Of a stretch of 64,000 bases of DNA, positions 29,455-38,610 are shown piece by piece. Each line of letters opens with the position of its first letter. The stretch's first letter is position 1. Position numbers and translations under genes: made by a program. The notes under the pieces are model-generated. The model saw nothing but the letters and a program-made list of their open reading frames with translations, was not told where the DNA came from and did no database searches. The stretch comes from Verrucomicrobiota bacterium (GTDB lineage Bacteria; Verrucomicrobiota; Verrucomicrobiia; JADLBR01), in NCBI GenBank assembly GCA_029560585.1, contig JAKQKQ010000270.1:108897-172896 (forward strand). Direction: 5' to 3'.

Positions 29455-29831
29455 AAAACGCCTCCCGATCTCTCTTCGATGGCCCGCCGAACTTATCCAG
29501 GCGGAGTGTCGTCTCTTCGGGTCAATGTACGTGCCTTTCCCCTTGCGCTCAAGTGCACGGGAGATCAGACGCTGGCGACGGCCCCAGTTTCAAGCCTAGC
29601 AGCCCGTTCAAATACGTCAAAGATCCCACATGATGGCGTGCGTGGCCCGATTCCCCAGGGAGGGCCCGCGGCCTCGCGGGCCGCGCGTGACAGGCGCCTT
29701 TCGCTACCCGGTGGGACGCGGACGCCGGGGCAGGCGTCCCTCCCATACCCAACGCGGCTGTTGTGTGGGTTTTTCAACGAGCTGCCAGGCTGCCACGGCC
29801 CCACCGCCCGGGGGATGCCGCTTCTTTCCGC
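29455..29831. other. Intergenic region with GC-rich palindromes
   Basis: About 377 bp holding a copy of repeat C (29642-29682) and a second hairpin at 29720-29739 (GGACGCC-GGGGCA-GGCGTCC). Short reading frames here cover only repeat sequence. The promoter of the small membrane-protein gene probably lies at the left side of this region. Confidence 0.6.
29642..29682. repeat. GC-rich palindromic repeat C, copy 2
   Basis: GTGGCCCGAT, then GGGAGGGCCCGCGG and CCTCGCGGGCC. It is nearly the same as the copy upstream of atpB (5700-5740, opposite orientation) and shares the 25-bp core with 53737-53761. Confidence 0.78.
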
Positions 29832-31076
29832 CTATTTTGTCTGAAGTCCGCCGATGGACTCGTAGATGCCGGTGTAGATCGAGTAGGCCACGGAGAGGAC
29901 CGCGAGGGCCATGATGACGATGATGAGGGGAGGGATGAGTTGCGTGAGCCGCTCCATGGCGACCGTGAGGCGTTTCTCCTCGCGTTTGGATATCTTGGTC
30001 AACGCGGGGCCGAGCCGTCCGGTCTGCTCGCCTACGGTGATCATGTCGATGCTGGTGGCGGGCAGTGCGCCCGTGCGAGCGAGGGCGCGGCTGAGGCTGC
30101 CACCCTCCTCGACGGCCTTGACGACATCCTCGAAGCGCTCCTGGAGGTAGAGGTTCGGGTTGGCGCGGTTTGTGAGCTGCAGGGTCTTGAGCAGTGGCAG
30201 GCCGTTGGTGACGAGGGCCCCGAGGGTGTGGGTTATCTGGGCCTCGATGCGAAGCCGCATGACAGATCCCAGCACCGGAATCCTGAGCTGAAACTCGTGC
30301 CACCACCGCCTGCCCACGGGGTTGCGCAAACCGCTCCAGATGCCAACTCCGATTAGTCCGCCACCGCCCAACACCAGCCACCAGTAGTGCTCCACGAAGG
30401 CGCGCACCGAGAGGAGCATGCGGAATACGGCCGGCATGTCGGAGTCCATCGCCGAGAAAAGGCCAACGAACCTCGGAATAACGAAGAGCACGAAGACGAC
30501 GAGCATCAGCGCGATCGCCACCACCAGCAGCGCCGGGTAAATGAGCGCGCTGCCGATGCGACTCTGTAACTCCTGCGTCGCGGCAAGATACTCGGCCTGC
30601 TTGCGGAGGATCTGCGAAAGCGATCCGCTGAGTTCACCCGCCTCCACCAGATTGCAGTAGAGGTCTCCAAAGCTCCCGGATGTCCGGCCCAAGGCCCTTG
30701 CGAAGCTGACGCCCTCGCGCACCTGTGCCCGGAGCGAGCGAGCGGCGCCCCGGAGCTTCAGGTTCTGCTGCCGCTCCTCCATGATGCGCAGCGCCGGCTC
30801 GAGCTGCATGCCCGCATCGAGCAGGTCCGCGAGGTCTTCGGTGAAGAGAAGCACCTCGGATTTGCGCAGGCGCACCGTCTCGATCCCGGGGCCCGCCTTG
30901 GCCCCCGGCACCACCTTGGCGCCGGGAGCAGCGCGCGCGCCCTCCACATCCAGCCGCAGGGCCTGCAGGCCCAACCGCGTCAGCTCCCGCAGGGCCTCGG
31001 GACGACCCGCCGCATCCAGGGTGCCACTGACCCGCTCGCCGCTCGGGCGCACGGCCTCATAAACAAAGACGCTCAT
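29832..31076 (-). CDS. gspF: Type II secretion / type IV pilus inner-membrane protein (GspF/PilC family)
   Basis: A 414-residue inner-membrane platform protein. Two GspF cytoplasmic domains (about 70-195 and 275-395) have the expected LFTEDLADLLDAGMQLEPAL and VTNGLPLLKTLQ-type starts, and three membrane helices lie near 170-190, 215-235 and 385-405. The N-terminal 60 residues (VYEAVRPSGERVSGTLDA) are the usual leader domain. It follows the GspE ATPase gene by 30 bp. No pseudopilin, secretin or prepilin peptidase is in the window, so secretion and pilus functions cannot be told apart. Confidence 0.9.
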   Translation of the reverse strand: MSVFVYEAVRPSGERVSGTLDAAGRPEALRELTRLGLQALRLDVEGARAAPGAKVVPGAKAGPGIETVRLRKSEVLLFTEDLADLLDAGMQLEPALRIMEERQQNLKLRGAARSLRAQVREGVSFARALGRTSGSFGDLYCNLVEAGELSGSLSQILRKQAEYLAATQELQSRIGSALIYPALLVVAIALMLVVFVLFVIPRFVGLFSAMDSDMPAVFRMLLSVRAFVEHYWWLVLGGGGLIGVGIWSGLRNPVGRRWWHEFQLRIPVLGSVMRLRIEAQITHTLGALVTNGLPLLKTLQLTNRANPNLYLQERFEDVVKAVEEGGSLSRALARTGALPATSIDMITVGEQTGRLGPALTKISKREEKRLTVAMERLTQLIPPLIIVIMALAVLSVAYSIYTGIYESIGGLQTK

Positions 31077-31106
31077 GTCACTGCGATCCCGGCCCGCGCG
31101 GGCCGC

Positions 31107-32852
31107 CTATCCGATCGCACCCCCCGAATCTTGGATGGTGACGCGCAGGACCTCCTCAATGGTCGTGGCACCTGCGGCCGCGCGGCGGAAACCCGCGATC
31201 CGCAGCGGCAGCATGCCCTGCTTCAGCGCCGCGGCCTTGATCGTCCCGGCCGGCGCATTCTTCGCCACCAGCTCCGACACCGCATCCGACATCTTGCAGA
31301 TCTCGAAAAGCGCCGTCCTCCCCTGGAACCCCGTGAAACGACACCGCTCGCATCCGTTGGCCTCGAACAGCGCGCCCCCCCGCCCGGCGGGATAACCGAT
31401 CTTCTGCAGGTATTCGGCGGAGTAGTGCGCCGGTTTCTTGCAGTGGGAGCAGAGCACCCGCACCAGGCGTTGCGCCAGGAATGCGCGCACGGAAGTCGAG
31501 ACCAGGAAAGGCTCCACGCCCATGTCGATGAGCCGCGTGATGCCACCGACAGCGTCATTGGTGTGGAGCGTGCTGAAGACAAGGTGCCCGGTGAGCGCGG
31601 CACGGATGGCGGTCTCGGCCGTCTCAAAGTCGCGCATCTCACCCACCATGATCACGTTGGGGTCGCCGCGCAGGATGCTGCGCAGGCCCGCCGCGAACGT
31701 CAGGTTGATCTCCGGCTTAACGGCGATCTGGATCACGCCGGGGAGCTTGTATTCGACCGGATCCTCGATCGTGACAATGCGCCTGTCCTTCGTGTTGAGC
31801 GACGAAAGAAAGGTGTAGAGCGATGTCGATTTGCCGCAGCCCGTGGGGCCGGTGAGCAAGATAATGCCGTTGGGCAACGCGATCAGCTCGCGGATCACCG
31901 CCTCGTCCTCCGGCCAGAGCCCAAGGCGCTCGAAATTGAAACGTTCCTGCCGCAGGAGGCGCAGGCTGATCGACTCCCCGTCGACGGATGGGATCGTGGC
32001 CACGCGCACGTCGATCGGCTGGCCCTCCAGCTCCAGGTTGATGCGGCCATCCTGGGGGAGCCGCCTCTCCGCGATGTCCAGGTGGGCCATGATCTTGACG
32101 CGGGACAGGAGCGTCGCCCGCAGCAGCTTGATCTGGGATGGGACGGGGACCTCGTGCAGCACGCCATCGATCCGATAGCGAATGCGGAGATCGTCCTCCA
32201 TGGGCTCGATGTGGATGTCGGTCGCCCTCTGGGTGAGCGCCTCGCGGATGATCTGATTGACGAATCTTGCGACGGACGCCTCGGAATCGTCCTCGTCCAG
32301 GACGGTGGTCTCCTGGCGGAGGTCGTCATCGGACACGGGTGCCATGCCACCGGCAAGGATCTGCTCGAAGGTATCGGCGCCCACGCCGAAGGTCTCCTGG
32401 AGGCAGCGGATGATGCGGCTGCGCGCGGCGATGCCCCACGAGACCTTGCCGGGCACCTCCTGGGCCACGGCCTGCCGGGCCTGGAGGTTGAAAGGGTCCG
32501 CGGTCAGCACGCGGATGGCATCGCCCTCGTCGGCCTGCGGCAGGAGGCAGAAGCGCACGGCGAGCCGGACGGGGAATCGCTCGCGCACCCAATCCGGCAC
32601 CTGCGCGGGAGGATCCTCGCACCACGGGAGACCCACCTCGGCAGCGAGATTGCGGAGAAAGACTGACTCCCCGACAAGCTGGCCATCCAGCAAGGCAGAG
32701 ACGGGCGAGCCCTGCGTGTCGCACGCCTGGCCGATGATGTCGGCGCAACGTTCAAGTTCCGTGGCCTCGCTGTCGCGCGCTATCCGGAGCAATTGCTCTT
32801 GGAGCACGGTTAGAATTGAAGGGAAATACCGCCCCCGGTCAAGCCAGCCCAC
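31107..32852 (-). CDS. gspE: Type II secretion / type IV pilus assembly ATPase (GspE/PilB family)
   Basis: A 581-residue cytoplasmic hexameric ATPase. An N-terminal GspE-N domain (about 1-165) is followed by the motor domain with Walker A GPTGCGKST (335-343), an Asp box VTIEDPVEYKLPG, a Walker B-like region ending in MVGEMRD, and a His box. The zinc-type module CSHCKK..CERC is present near the C-terminus. The GTG start at 32852 overlaps the divergent methyltransferase frame only if that gene starts upstream; a GTG at 32807 is an alternative, and neither has a good ribosome-binding site. It is coupled with gspF. Confidence 0.92.
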   Translation of the reverse strand: MGWLDRGRYFPSILTVLQEQLLRIARDSEATELERCADIIGQACDTQGSPVSALLDGQLVGESVFLRNLAAEVGLPWCEDPPAQVPDWVRERFPVRLAVRFCLLPQADEGDAIRVLTADPFNLQARQAVAQEVPGKVSWGIAARSRIIRCLQETFGVGADTFEQILAGGMAPVSDDDLRQETTVLDEDDSEASVARFVNQIIREALTQRATDIHIEPMEDDLRIRYRIDGVLHEVPVPSQIKLLRATLLSRVKIMAHLDIAERRLPQDGRINLELEGQPIDVRVATIPSVDGESISLRLLRQERFNFERLGLWPEDEAVIRELIALPNGIILLTGPTGCGKSTSLYTFLSSLNTKDRRIVTIEDPVEYKLPGVIQIAVKPEINLTFAAGLRSILRGDPNVIMVGEMRDFETAETAIRAALTGHLVFSTLHTNDAVGGITRLIDMGVEPFLVSTSVRAFLAQRLVRVLCSHCKKPAHYSAEYLQKIGYPAGRGGALFEANGCERCRFTGFQGRTALFEICKMSDAVSELVAKNAPAGTIKAAALKQGMLPLRIAGFRRAAAGATTIEEVLRVTIQDSGGAIG

Positions 32853-32911
32853 GGTTGCGGAGGAAGAGGTGCGCCGTTGCGCCGCGCCGAGGGATGCTCC
32901 AGCCTCGTGCC

Positions 32912-33913
32912 ATGGGCGACGTCGTCACGGTGGAGCAGTTTATGCGATTCGCCCTTTACCATCCGCGGGTTGGCTATTATGTCCGACATGTGCGCGGCGT
33001 GGGGCCCCGGGGAGATTTCGCGACAGCGCCGTCGTTGTCCCCCATCCTCGGCATCGCGGTGGCGCGCTGGCTCGCCGGGCATGGCCGCGGCAACCGCCTC
33101 TTCCGCCCTTGGCACGTCATCGAGGTTGGCGCCGGCGATGGGTCGCTGGCCCTCGCTCTGAGCAACGCGCTTGGGCCCTTGGCCCGTGCCCGACTCAGTT
33201 ATCACATCGTGGAAGTTTCGCACCCTCTCCGCGAGATCCAGATGCGGCGCCTGCGGGGCAGGCGTTTCCGGTGGCATGACGACATGAACGCCGCGCTGGC
33301 GGCATGCCGGGGAAGGGCGACCATCGTCGCCAACGAGGTGGCCGACGCATTCCCGGCGGTCCAATGGGCGTGGTCCGCCGGCCGCTGGCGAGAGGTGGGG
33401 GTGCGACTCGGTCCCGGCCATCCTGAAGAAGTTCTCCTCGAACCCGACCTCGAACGCGCCCGGCGATGGTGTCCCGATAGGGTCCGGCTTCCAGGCCATC
33501 CGGCCGAGGGAGATCGATTCGAGATGCACCTGTCGTACGCCGAGTGGCTGGCATCCTGGGTGCCGGCCCTGTCAGAGGGGGCCATCCTGACCATGGATTA
33601 TGGAGGCGAGAATCTCCCCGCCCAGCCGCACGGCTCGATCCGCGCCTACTGGCACCACCAGTCACTCCGCGGAACCGACGCCTACCTCCGGCCCGGCCAT
33701 CAGGACCTGACCGCCGACGTGGATTTCAGCGACCTGAGAAGGTGGGGAGAGATGCAGGGGTTGCGAACCGAATGGACCGGCCCTCAAGGCGAATTCCTTC
33801 GCAGGTGGGTGCCGGATCGGGCGCGGGACAGCATCTCCGCCTTCCTGACAGATCCCGCCGGTGCGGGGGGCGCCTTCAGGGTGTTGGACCAGCGGCGGGC
33901 GGCTGTCCGATGA
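32912..33913 (+). CDS. MidA/NDUFAF7-like SAM-dependent methyltransferase (COG1565)
   Basis: A protein of about 333 residues with the hallmarks of this arginine-methyltransferase family: FMRFALYHPRVGYYV, GPRGDFATAPSLSPILG, the SAM loop VIEVGAGDGSLALAL, ANEVADAFPAVQ and LTMDYGGE. Mitochondrial members methylate a complex I subunit; bacterial roles are unsettled. The frame is open to 32816, but the ATG at 32912 (MGDVVTVEQF) leaves about 10 residues before the first motif, as in relatives. Its 3' end overlaps the convergent pseudokinase gene by 38 bp. Confidence 0.85.
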   Translation: MGDVVTVEQFMRFALYHPRVGYYVRHVRGVGPRGDFATAPSLSPILGIAVARWLAGHGRGNRLFRPWHVIEVGAGDGSLALALSNALGPLARARLSYHIVEVSHPLREIQMRRLRGRRFRWHDDMNAALAACRGRATIVANEVADAFPAVQWAWSAGRWREVGVRLGPGHPEEVLLEPDLERARRWCPDRVRLPGHPAEGDRFEMHLSYAEWLASWVPALSEGAILTMDYGGENLPAQPHGSIRAYWHHQSLRGTDAYLRPGHQDLTADVDFSDLRRWGEMQGLRTEWTGPQGEFLRRWVPDRARDSISAFLTDPAGAGGAFRVLDQRRAAVR

Positions 33914-36182
33914 GGGCCTTGGGATCGAGTAATCTCTGGGACGGAATGGGGCCTGATGCCGGTGCCGCCTCCCCTCCGGCCGCCGGAGGCGTGGCCGCCC
34001 CCGAAGCGGCCGCCAGTTTCCGCGCCTGCTCAAAATCCTCGTTTGCCTTGTGATAATCGCCGGCCGCCAGCCGCGCAAAACCCCGCTGCTCCCAAGCCTC
34101 CTTAAAATCCGCGCGCAAGCGTATCGCCTCGCTGAGGTCCTCGATGGCGCGCAGGTGATCGCCCAGGCGATGATTCGCCACCCCGCGCATGTAGAACGCA
34201 TTCTCATACCGGGGATTGGCCCGCACGGCTTCCCCGAAATCCCGGACCGCCTCGCGGTACCGCTCCATCTGGAAATAGACCGACCCGCGGTTGTAGAGGG
34301 CCGGCGCATATCTCGGATTCTCCTTGATGGCCTCGTCGAAATCGGCGATCGATTCCGACAATCGCCCGAGGTGAAAATGCGCCAGGCCACGGTCGTAGTA
34401 TGCGGCGAATCCCGGCTTGGCCTTGATCACCCGATTCAGATCCTCGAGGGCCTTCTCGTGCTGCCCGAGTTCCAGCAGCGCGCTGCCCCGATGGTGGTAT
34501 GCCTCCGTTAGCGTGGGGTCCGCCACGATGGCCATGTTGAAATCCTCAAGGGCCTCCGCGAGCCTGCCTATCTTGCCGAGCGCCAAACCCCGGAAAAGGT
34601 GCGCCATTGCAAAACCCGCCCTCGCCTCGATTGCCGCGCCCAATTCACCGACTGCCGCATCGAAATTCTTCAGCATTATGTAGCATCGCCCCCGCCAGTA
34701 CAATGCCTCGGCACGATCCTCGCCGGTCTGCAGCGCGAGGCTAAACTCGCTCACGGCCGCCTCGATTTTCGTCTCCGCAAATAGTGCCTGGCCGAGGACC
34801 AGATGCGATGGGCCGCCCTTTGCGGGGGCCCCGATGGCCAGGGATCTCGCGCCCAGCAGGCCCCGCACGCGTTCCGCCAGACCAAAATGAAAGGCGATCC
34901 CGGCAACACAAATCAGCGCGGCGATGGCGACCGTGATCGCCAGGGCAAGATTCGCGGGGCGGCGTTTCTTCGCCTTGGGTGGCGTGGCGGCCGACGCCTC
35001 CTCTCTCCCATCCCTTGCCTTCGGCAAAGGTGGCCGCTCCTTTGGCCGAACCATCACCTCGGGTTCGGTCCCGGGCTTGCGCGGGGGTCCCTGGAACGGG
35101 GTAAACAGCGCCGGGGCCGGGGCCTGCCGCAGCGGTTCTGCGGGCTTGGGAATGACCGGCGCCGGCGGCGGCTGCGCTTGCACCCGCGGGGCCAGCGCTT
35201 GGGCGAATGTCGGCGCGGTGGGTTTGGACGGAATCCGAAAGGGCCCTTCCTCACGTTCCGCCGGGGGGCCCACCTCCTCCTCGCGAATGGCTGCCAACGT
35301 CGGTGGCGGCACCGGTTCGGCGCCACCCAGCAGACGGCGACATACCTCCGCCGGCGACGCTGGCCTCATCGACGGATCCCGCGCCAGACAGTCCAGCACC
35401 ACCCGCTCCCATTCGGGTGGGATCGGGGCACCCTCGATGCCCAGCGCCAACCGCTGGTCCGTGAGCGGAGGAGGATCCGTCTGCCGCAAGGCGTCCGCGA
35501 TGGATCGCACGAGGTAGGGGGGCCTTCCGACGATCATCCGATAGAGGGTCATCCCAAAGCCGTAGACGTCGTCGCGCGGGCCGGGCTCGCCGCCACGGAG
35601 CCGCTCGGGACTCAGATAGATCAGGTGCTCCTCGATACCCTCCAGCCAGCCGCCGGGCTCATCCCCCGGCACGATATCCGGGGCCAAGCCAAACCCCTGC
35701 AGCTTCGTAGAACCATCCGGCCCGATGATCACCTGCGTGGGACGAACGCTTCCGTGCGCGAGCTGCTGTGTGCGCCACGCCTCCTCGAGGGCGGCACCTA
35801 TTTCCCGCACGCCCCGCGTGATTTCATCGGGCTCGAAGGGCCTCGGGCGTCGCTCGCGCAGCATCTGCTCCCAAGTGCGTCCCTCCGGCGCCTCCATGAC
35901 CAGCACCGCATGTCTCCCATCGTCCAGGACGTCCATCACGCGGACGATGTTGGGGTGCCTCATCTGCGCGGCCCGGATCAAGGAGCCCCTGAGGCGGCCG
36001 TACCTCGTGGTGTCGGCCCTGACGGCTGGCGCCCAGATGACGAGCTGCACCCAGCACCTGGCCTTGGAGTCCTCCCCGATCCAGAGCTCGCTCCGCTGAC
36101 TGCGCTTCACGAACTGGCGGGCGACGTACCGGCCAAACAACAGTTGGCCGGGCATCACTCCTGATCCCATCTCGTCAGCCAT
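33876..36182 (-). CDS. Membrane pseudokinase with C-terminal TPR array
   Basis: A 768-residue protein. Residues 12-285 have the Ser/Thr-kinase fold (a YLSPERLRG APE-type motif and a DVYGFGMTLYRMIVGRPPY segment), but the catalytic residues are gone. The Gly loop is absent, the VAIK Lys corresponds to Val48, HRD-x-K-P-x-N reads HGSVRPTQ (143-150), and DFG reads GFG (163-165). A Pro-rich linker (about 290-405) leads to one membrane helix (411-433) and about eight TPR repeats (457-735). It is best seen as a scaffold or sensor and not an enzyme. The neighbours are gspE/gspF on one side and a hybrid kinase on the other. Confidence 0.88.
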   Translation of the reverse strand: MADEMGSGVMPGQLLFGRYVARQFVKRSQRSELWIGEDSKARCWVQLVIWAPAVRADTTRYGRLRGSLIRAAQMRHPNIVRVMDVLDDGRHAVLVMEAPEGRTWEQMLRERRPRPFEPDEITRGVREIGAALEEAWRTQQLAHGSVRPTQVIIGPDGSTKLQGFGLAPDIVPGDEPGGWLEGIEEHLIYLSPERLRGGEPGPRDDVYGFGMTLYRMIVGRPPYLVRSIADALRQTDPPPLTDQRLALGIEGAPIPPEWERVVLDCLARDPSMRPASPAEVCRRLLGGAEPVPPPTLAAIREEEVGPPAEREEGPFRIPSKPTAPTFAQALAPRVQAQPPPAPVIPKPAEPLRQAPAPALFTPFQGPPRKPGTEPEVMVRPKERPPLPKARDGREEASAATPPKAKKRRPANLALAITVAIAALICVAGIAFHFGLAERVRGLLGARSLAIGAPAKGGPSHLVLGQALFAETKIEAAVSEFSLALQTGEDRAEALYWRGRCYIMLKNFDAAVGELGAAIEARAGFAMAHLFRGLALGKIGRLAEALEDFNMAIVADPTLTEAYHHRGSALLELGQHEKALEDLNRVIKAKPGFAAYYDRGLAHFHLGRLSESIADFDEAIKENPRYAPALYNRGSVYFQMERYREAVRDFGEAVRANPRYENAFYMRGVANHRLGDHLRAIEDLSEAIRLRADFKEAWEQRGFARLAAGDYHKANEDFEQARKLAAASGAATPPAAGGEAAPASGPIPSQRLLDPKALIGQPPAAGPTP

Positions 36183-36276
36183 TAGCTCAGTATGCGCCCC
36201 CGGGGCGCGCGGCGCAATACCGCGCGCGTCCCCCCAAAATGCACCCTGGGGCTATGCGGGCGCTGCCCCTGCCAGA

Positions 36277-38583
36277 TCAGGCAAGCGTTTTCGCCAAGCC
36301 CTCGAGTTCCGCGCAGAGGGCCTCCCATCCCTCGCCCAATCCCGCCACCCGGGCCGCCGCCACCGCAAGGTCCCCCCGCGATGCGGCCTCGACTATGGCC
36401 GCGCAGTCGTGCTCAAGCCTCCGGGCTCCAATGGCGGCACATCCGCCCTTGAATTTATGCGCAGCCCGCCCGAGCGCCTCGGCGTCGCCGGCCGCTGCGG
36501 CTGCGCCGATTTCCCTCAGGTGGTCGGGCGCATCCTGCCGCATGAGCGCGATCATCCGCGCGACGACACCGCCCCCAAGTCGTTCCATCTGGCGGAGCGC
36601 CGCCCCGTCAAGCACGGGATCACCATCCGCGGTCTGTCCCTCGCGCTCGCTCGTACCGTATTGCCTCGTCGGACACGGGTCCTGGCCGCGGGCCTCGGCG
36701 ACCAGGAGCGCGGTCCGCAGAGCCCCGACGCCGATCGGTTTTGTCAGATAGTCGTCGAGCCCCGCCGCGAGGCAGCGTTCGCGTTCTCCCGCCATGGCGT
36801 TAGCCGTGAGCGCCACGATCTGGGGCCGATGACGATCACCGTAGGCGGCGCGGATGATCCGCGCGGTCTCGATGCCATCGATGTCCGGCATCTGGAGATC
36901 CATCAGGATGACGTCGTAGTCCTCCCGACCCACCAGCACCAGCGCGGCCGAGGCGCTGGCCGCATGGTCTGGCCGATAGCCCATCCACGCGAGATAGCTG
37001 CATGCCACCTCGGCGGTCAGCGAGTTATCCTCCACCACGAGGATCCGCATGGGGTGCCTCTCGGCAAAACTCGGATCGACCGGGTCAACGGCTGGACCCG
37101 GCCGCGGATTCGCGGTGGCCTTGCCCTCCGCGATCTTGTCGAAAGGCAGCCTGACCCAAAACGTCGAGCCTTTGCCGGGACAGCTGCGCACGCCGACCTC
37201 GCCGCCCATCAGCTCGGCAAGTTTCTTGGTGATGGCGAGCCCGAGCCCCGTCCCCCCGTGCCGTCGCACGTCCGCCGCATCGAGCTGGCTGAAGGAACGG
37301 AACAGCTTGGGCATTTCTTCCTCAGAGATCCCGCGACCGGTGTCGATAACCTCAAAACCGATGTCGTGTCGCCCGCACCGGGCGGCCTGCGTCGCCGACG
37401 CCCGGACGACCACCCGGCCCCTCTCCGTGAACTTCACGGCGTTGCTCAGCAGGTTCATCAGGATCTGGCGGAGTCGGGCGGCATCCCCCACCACGAGCCG
37501 CGGCACGTCACCGTCCAACTGGACCTCCACCTCCAATCCCTTGGCCTCGGCCGCGCCCTTGACCGTGGCCATGACGTCATCGAGGACCTCCCGGATCCCA
37601 AACGGGATCGCCTCCAGCATCACCGCGCCGGACTTTAACCGCGAAAAATCCAATATGTCGTTGAGGATGGCCAACAGGGCGTCGGATTGCGACCGTATCA
37701 CGGTCACAAATCGCCGCTGCTCCTGGCTGAGGGACGTCGCCAACAGCAGGTCCGTAAAACCAAAAACGCTCTGCATGGGAGTCCTGATCTCATGGCTCAT
37801 CACCGCCAGGAATTCTCCCTTGGCGCGATCCGCCGACTCGGCGGCATCGCGGGCCTTGATCAGGGCAAGTTCCGCCTCGCGCAGCTGGGTGACGTCATTC
37901 TGGAATCCCAGGAAATGCGTGACCCTGCCCGAATCGTCGCGGACCGGCGATAGCGACAGCTCGTTCCAGAACATCGAGCCATCCTTCCGGAAGTTCTTCA
38001 GCACGACGCGGCAACTCTGCCCGCGGGCCAGCGCCCTCCGGATCTCTTCGATCGCCTCCTGATGGCGCTCCTCACCCTGGAGGAACCGGCAGTTCCGCCC
38101 AATGGCCTCCGTGGGCTTGTACCCGGTCAGCACCTCGAAGCTCCGGTTCACGTACACCAGGGGCATGTCCCTTTGCCTGCAGTCGGCGATGCACACAGGA
38201 TTGCTGCAGTCGCTCAGCGCCCTCCGGAACAGGCTGAGCCGATCCTCCGCATCCTTGGAACCGGACACGTCTCTCCAGACCAGCACCGTCCTTCCCCCAT
38301 CGCAGTCGCAGCGGGTCGCTTGCGCCGAATACCACCGGGTCTGGCCGGATCGACGCACCGAGAAACGTTCGCCCGGGGCATCCCCGCGCAAACGCACCTG
38401 GTCGAGGCATTCCTGCAGCGCGCGGGTGGCATCGGCGACCCCCTCCTGCCCCTCCCCGCTGGAGGACTCCAGCAGCGCGCGCGCCGCGGCGTTGGCAAAG
38501 CGCACGGCCCCCCCGGCGTCCAGCAACCAGACCGCGTCCGGGAGACAATCCAAAACGGCTGGCAATTCGATCGTGGCGGGCAT
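36277..38583 (-). CDS. Blue-light-type LOV hybrid histidine kinase (PAS-LOV-HisKA-HATPase-REC-HPt)
   Basis: A 768-residue soluble hybrid kinase. The first PAS domain (about 5-105) is followed by a LOV domain (about 120-235) with the flavin-binding motif GRNCRFLQG. Its Cys165 is the position that forms the flavin adduct under blue light, and the FRKDGSMFWNELSLSPVRD segment is also characteristic. Then come HisKA (His264 in SHEIRTP), HATPase (DTGRGI, GGTGLGLA), a receiver (VVEDN; Asp562 in LMDLQMP; Lys in TKP) and an HPt domain (His709 in AAHKFKGGCAAIG). All phosphorelay residues are intact. It is divergent, by 27 bp, from a NarL-type regulator that is a plausible target. Confidence 0.92.
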   Translation of the reverse strand: MPATIELPAVLDCLPDAVWLLDAGGAVRFANAAARALLESSSGEGQEGVADATRALQECLDQVRLRGDAPGERFSVRRSGQTRWYSAQATRCDCDGGRTVLVWRDVSGSKDAEDRLSLFRRALSDCSNPVCIADCRQRDMPLVYVNRSFEVLTGYKPTEAIGRNCRFLQGEERHQEAIEEIRRALARGQSCRVVLKNFRKDGSMFWNELSLSPVRDDSGRVTHFLGFQNDVTQLREAELALIKARDAAESADRAKGEFLAVMSHEIRTPMQSVFGFTDLLLATSLSQEQRRFVTVIRSQSDALLAILNDILDFSRLKSGAVMLEAIPFGIREVLDDVMATVKGAAEAKGLEVEVQLDGDVPRLVVGDAARLRQILMNLLSNAVKFTERGRVVVRASATQAARCGRHDIGFEVIDTGRGISEEEMPKLFRSFSQLDAADVRRHGGTGLGLAITKKLAELMGGEVGVRSCPGKGSTFWVRLPFDKIAEGKATANPRPGPAVDPVDPSFAERHPMRILVVEDNSLTAEVACSYLAWMGYRPDHAASASAALVLVGREDYDVILMDLQMPDIDGIETARIIRAAYGDRHRPQIVALTANAMAGERERCLAAGLDDYLTKPIGVGALRTALLVAEARGQDPCPTRQYGTSEREGQTADGDPVLDGAALRQMERLGGGVVARMIALMRQDAPDHLREIGAAAAAGDAEALGRAAHKFKGGCAAIGARRLEHDCAAIVEAASRGDLAVAAARVAGLGEGWEALCAELEGLAKTLA

Positions 38584-38610
38584 ACTTTGATTGGTTAAAT
38601 TACTTAATCT

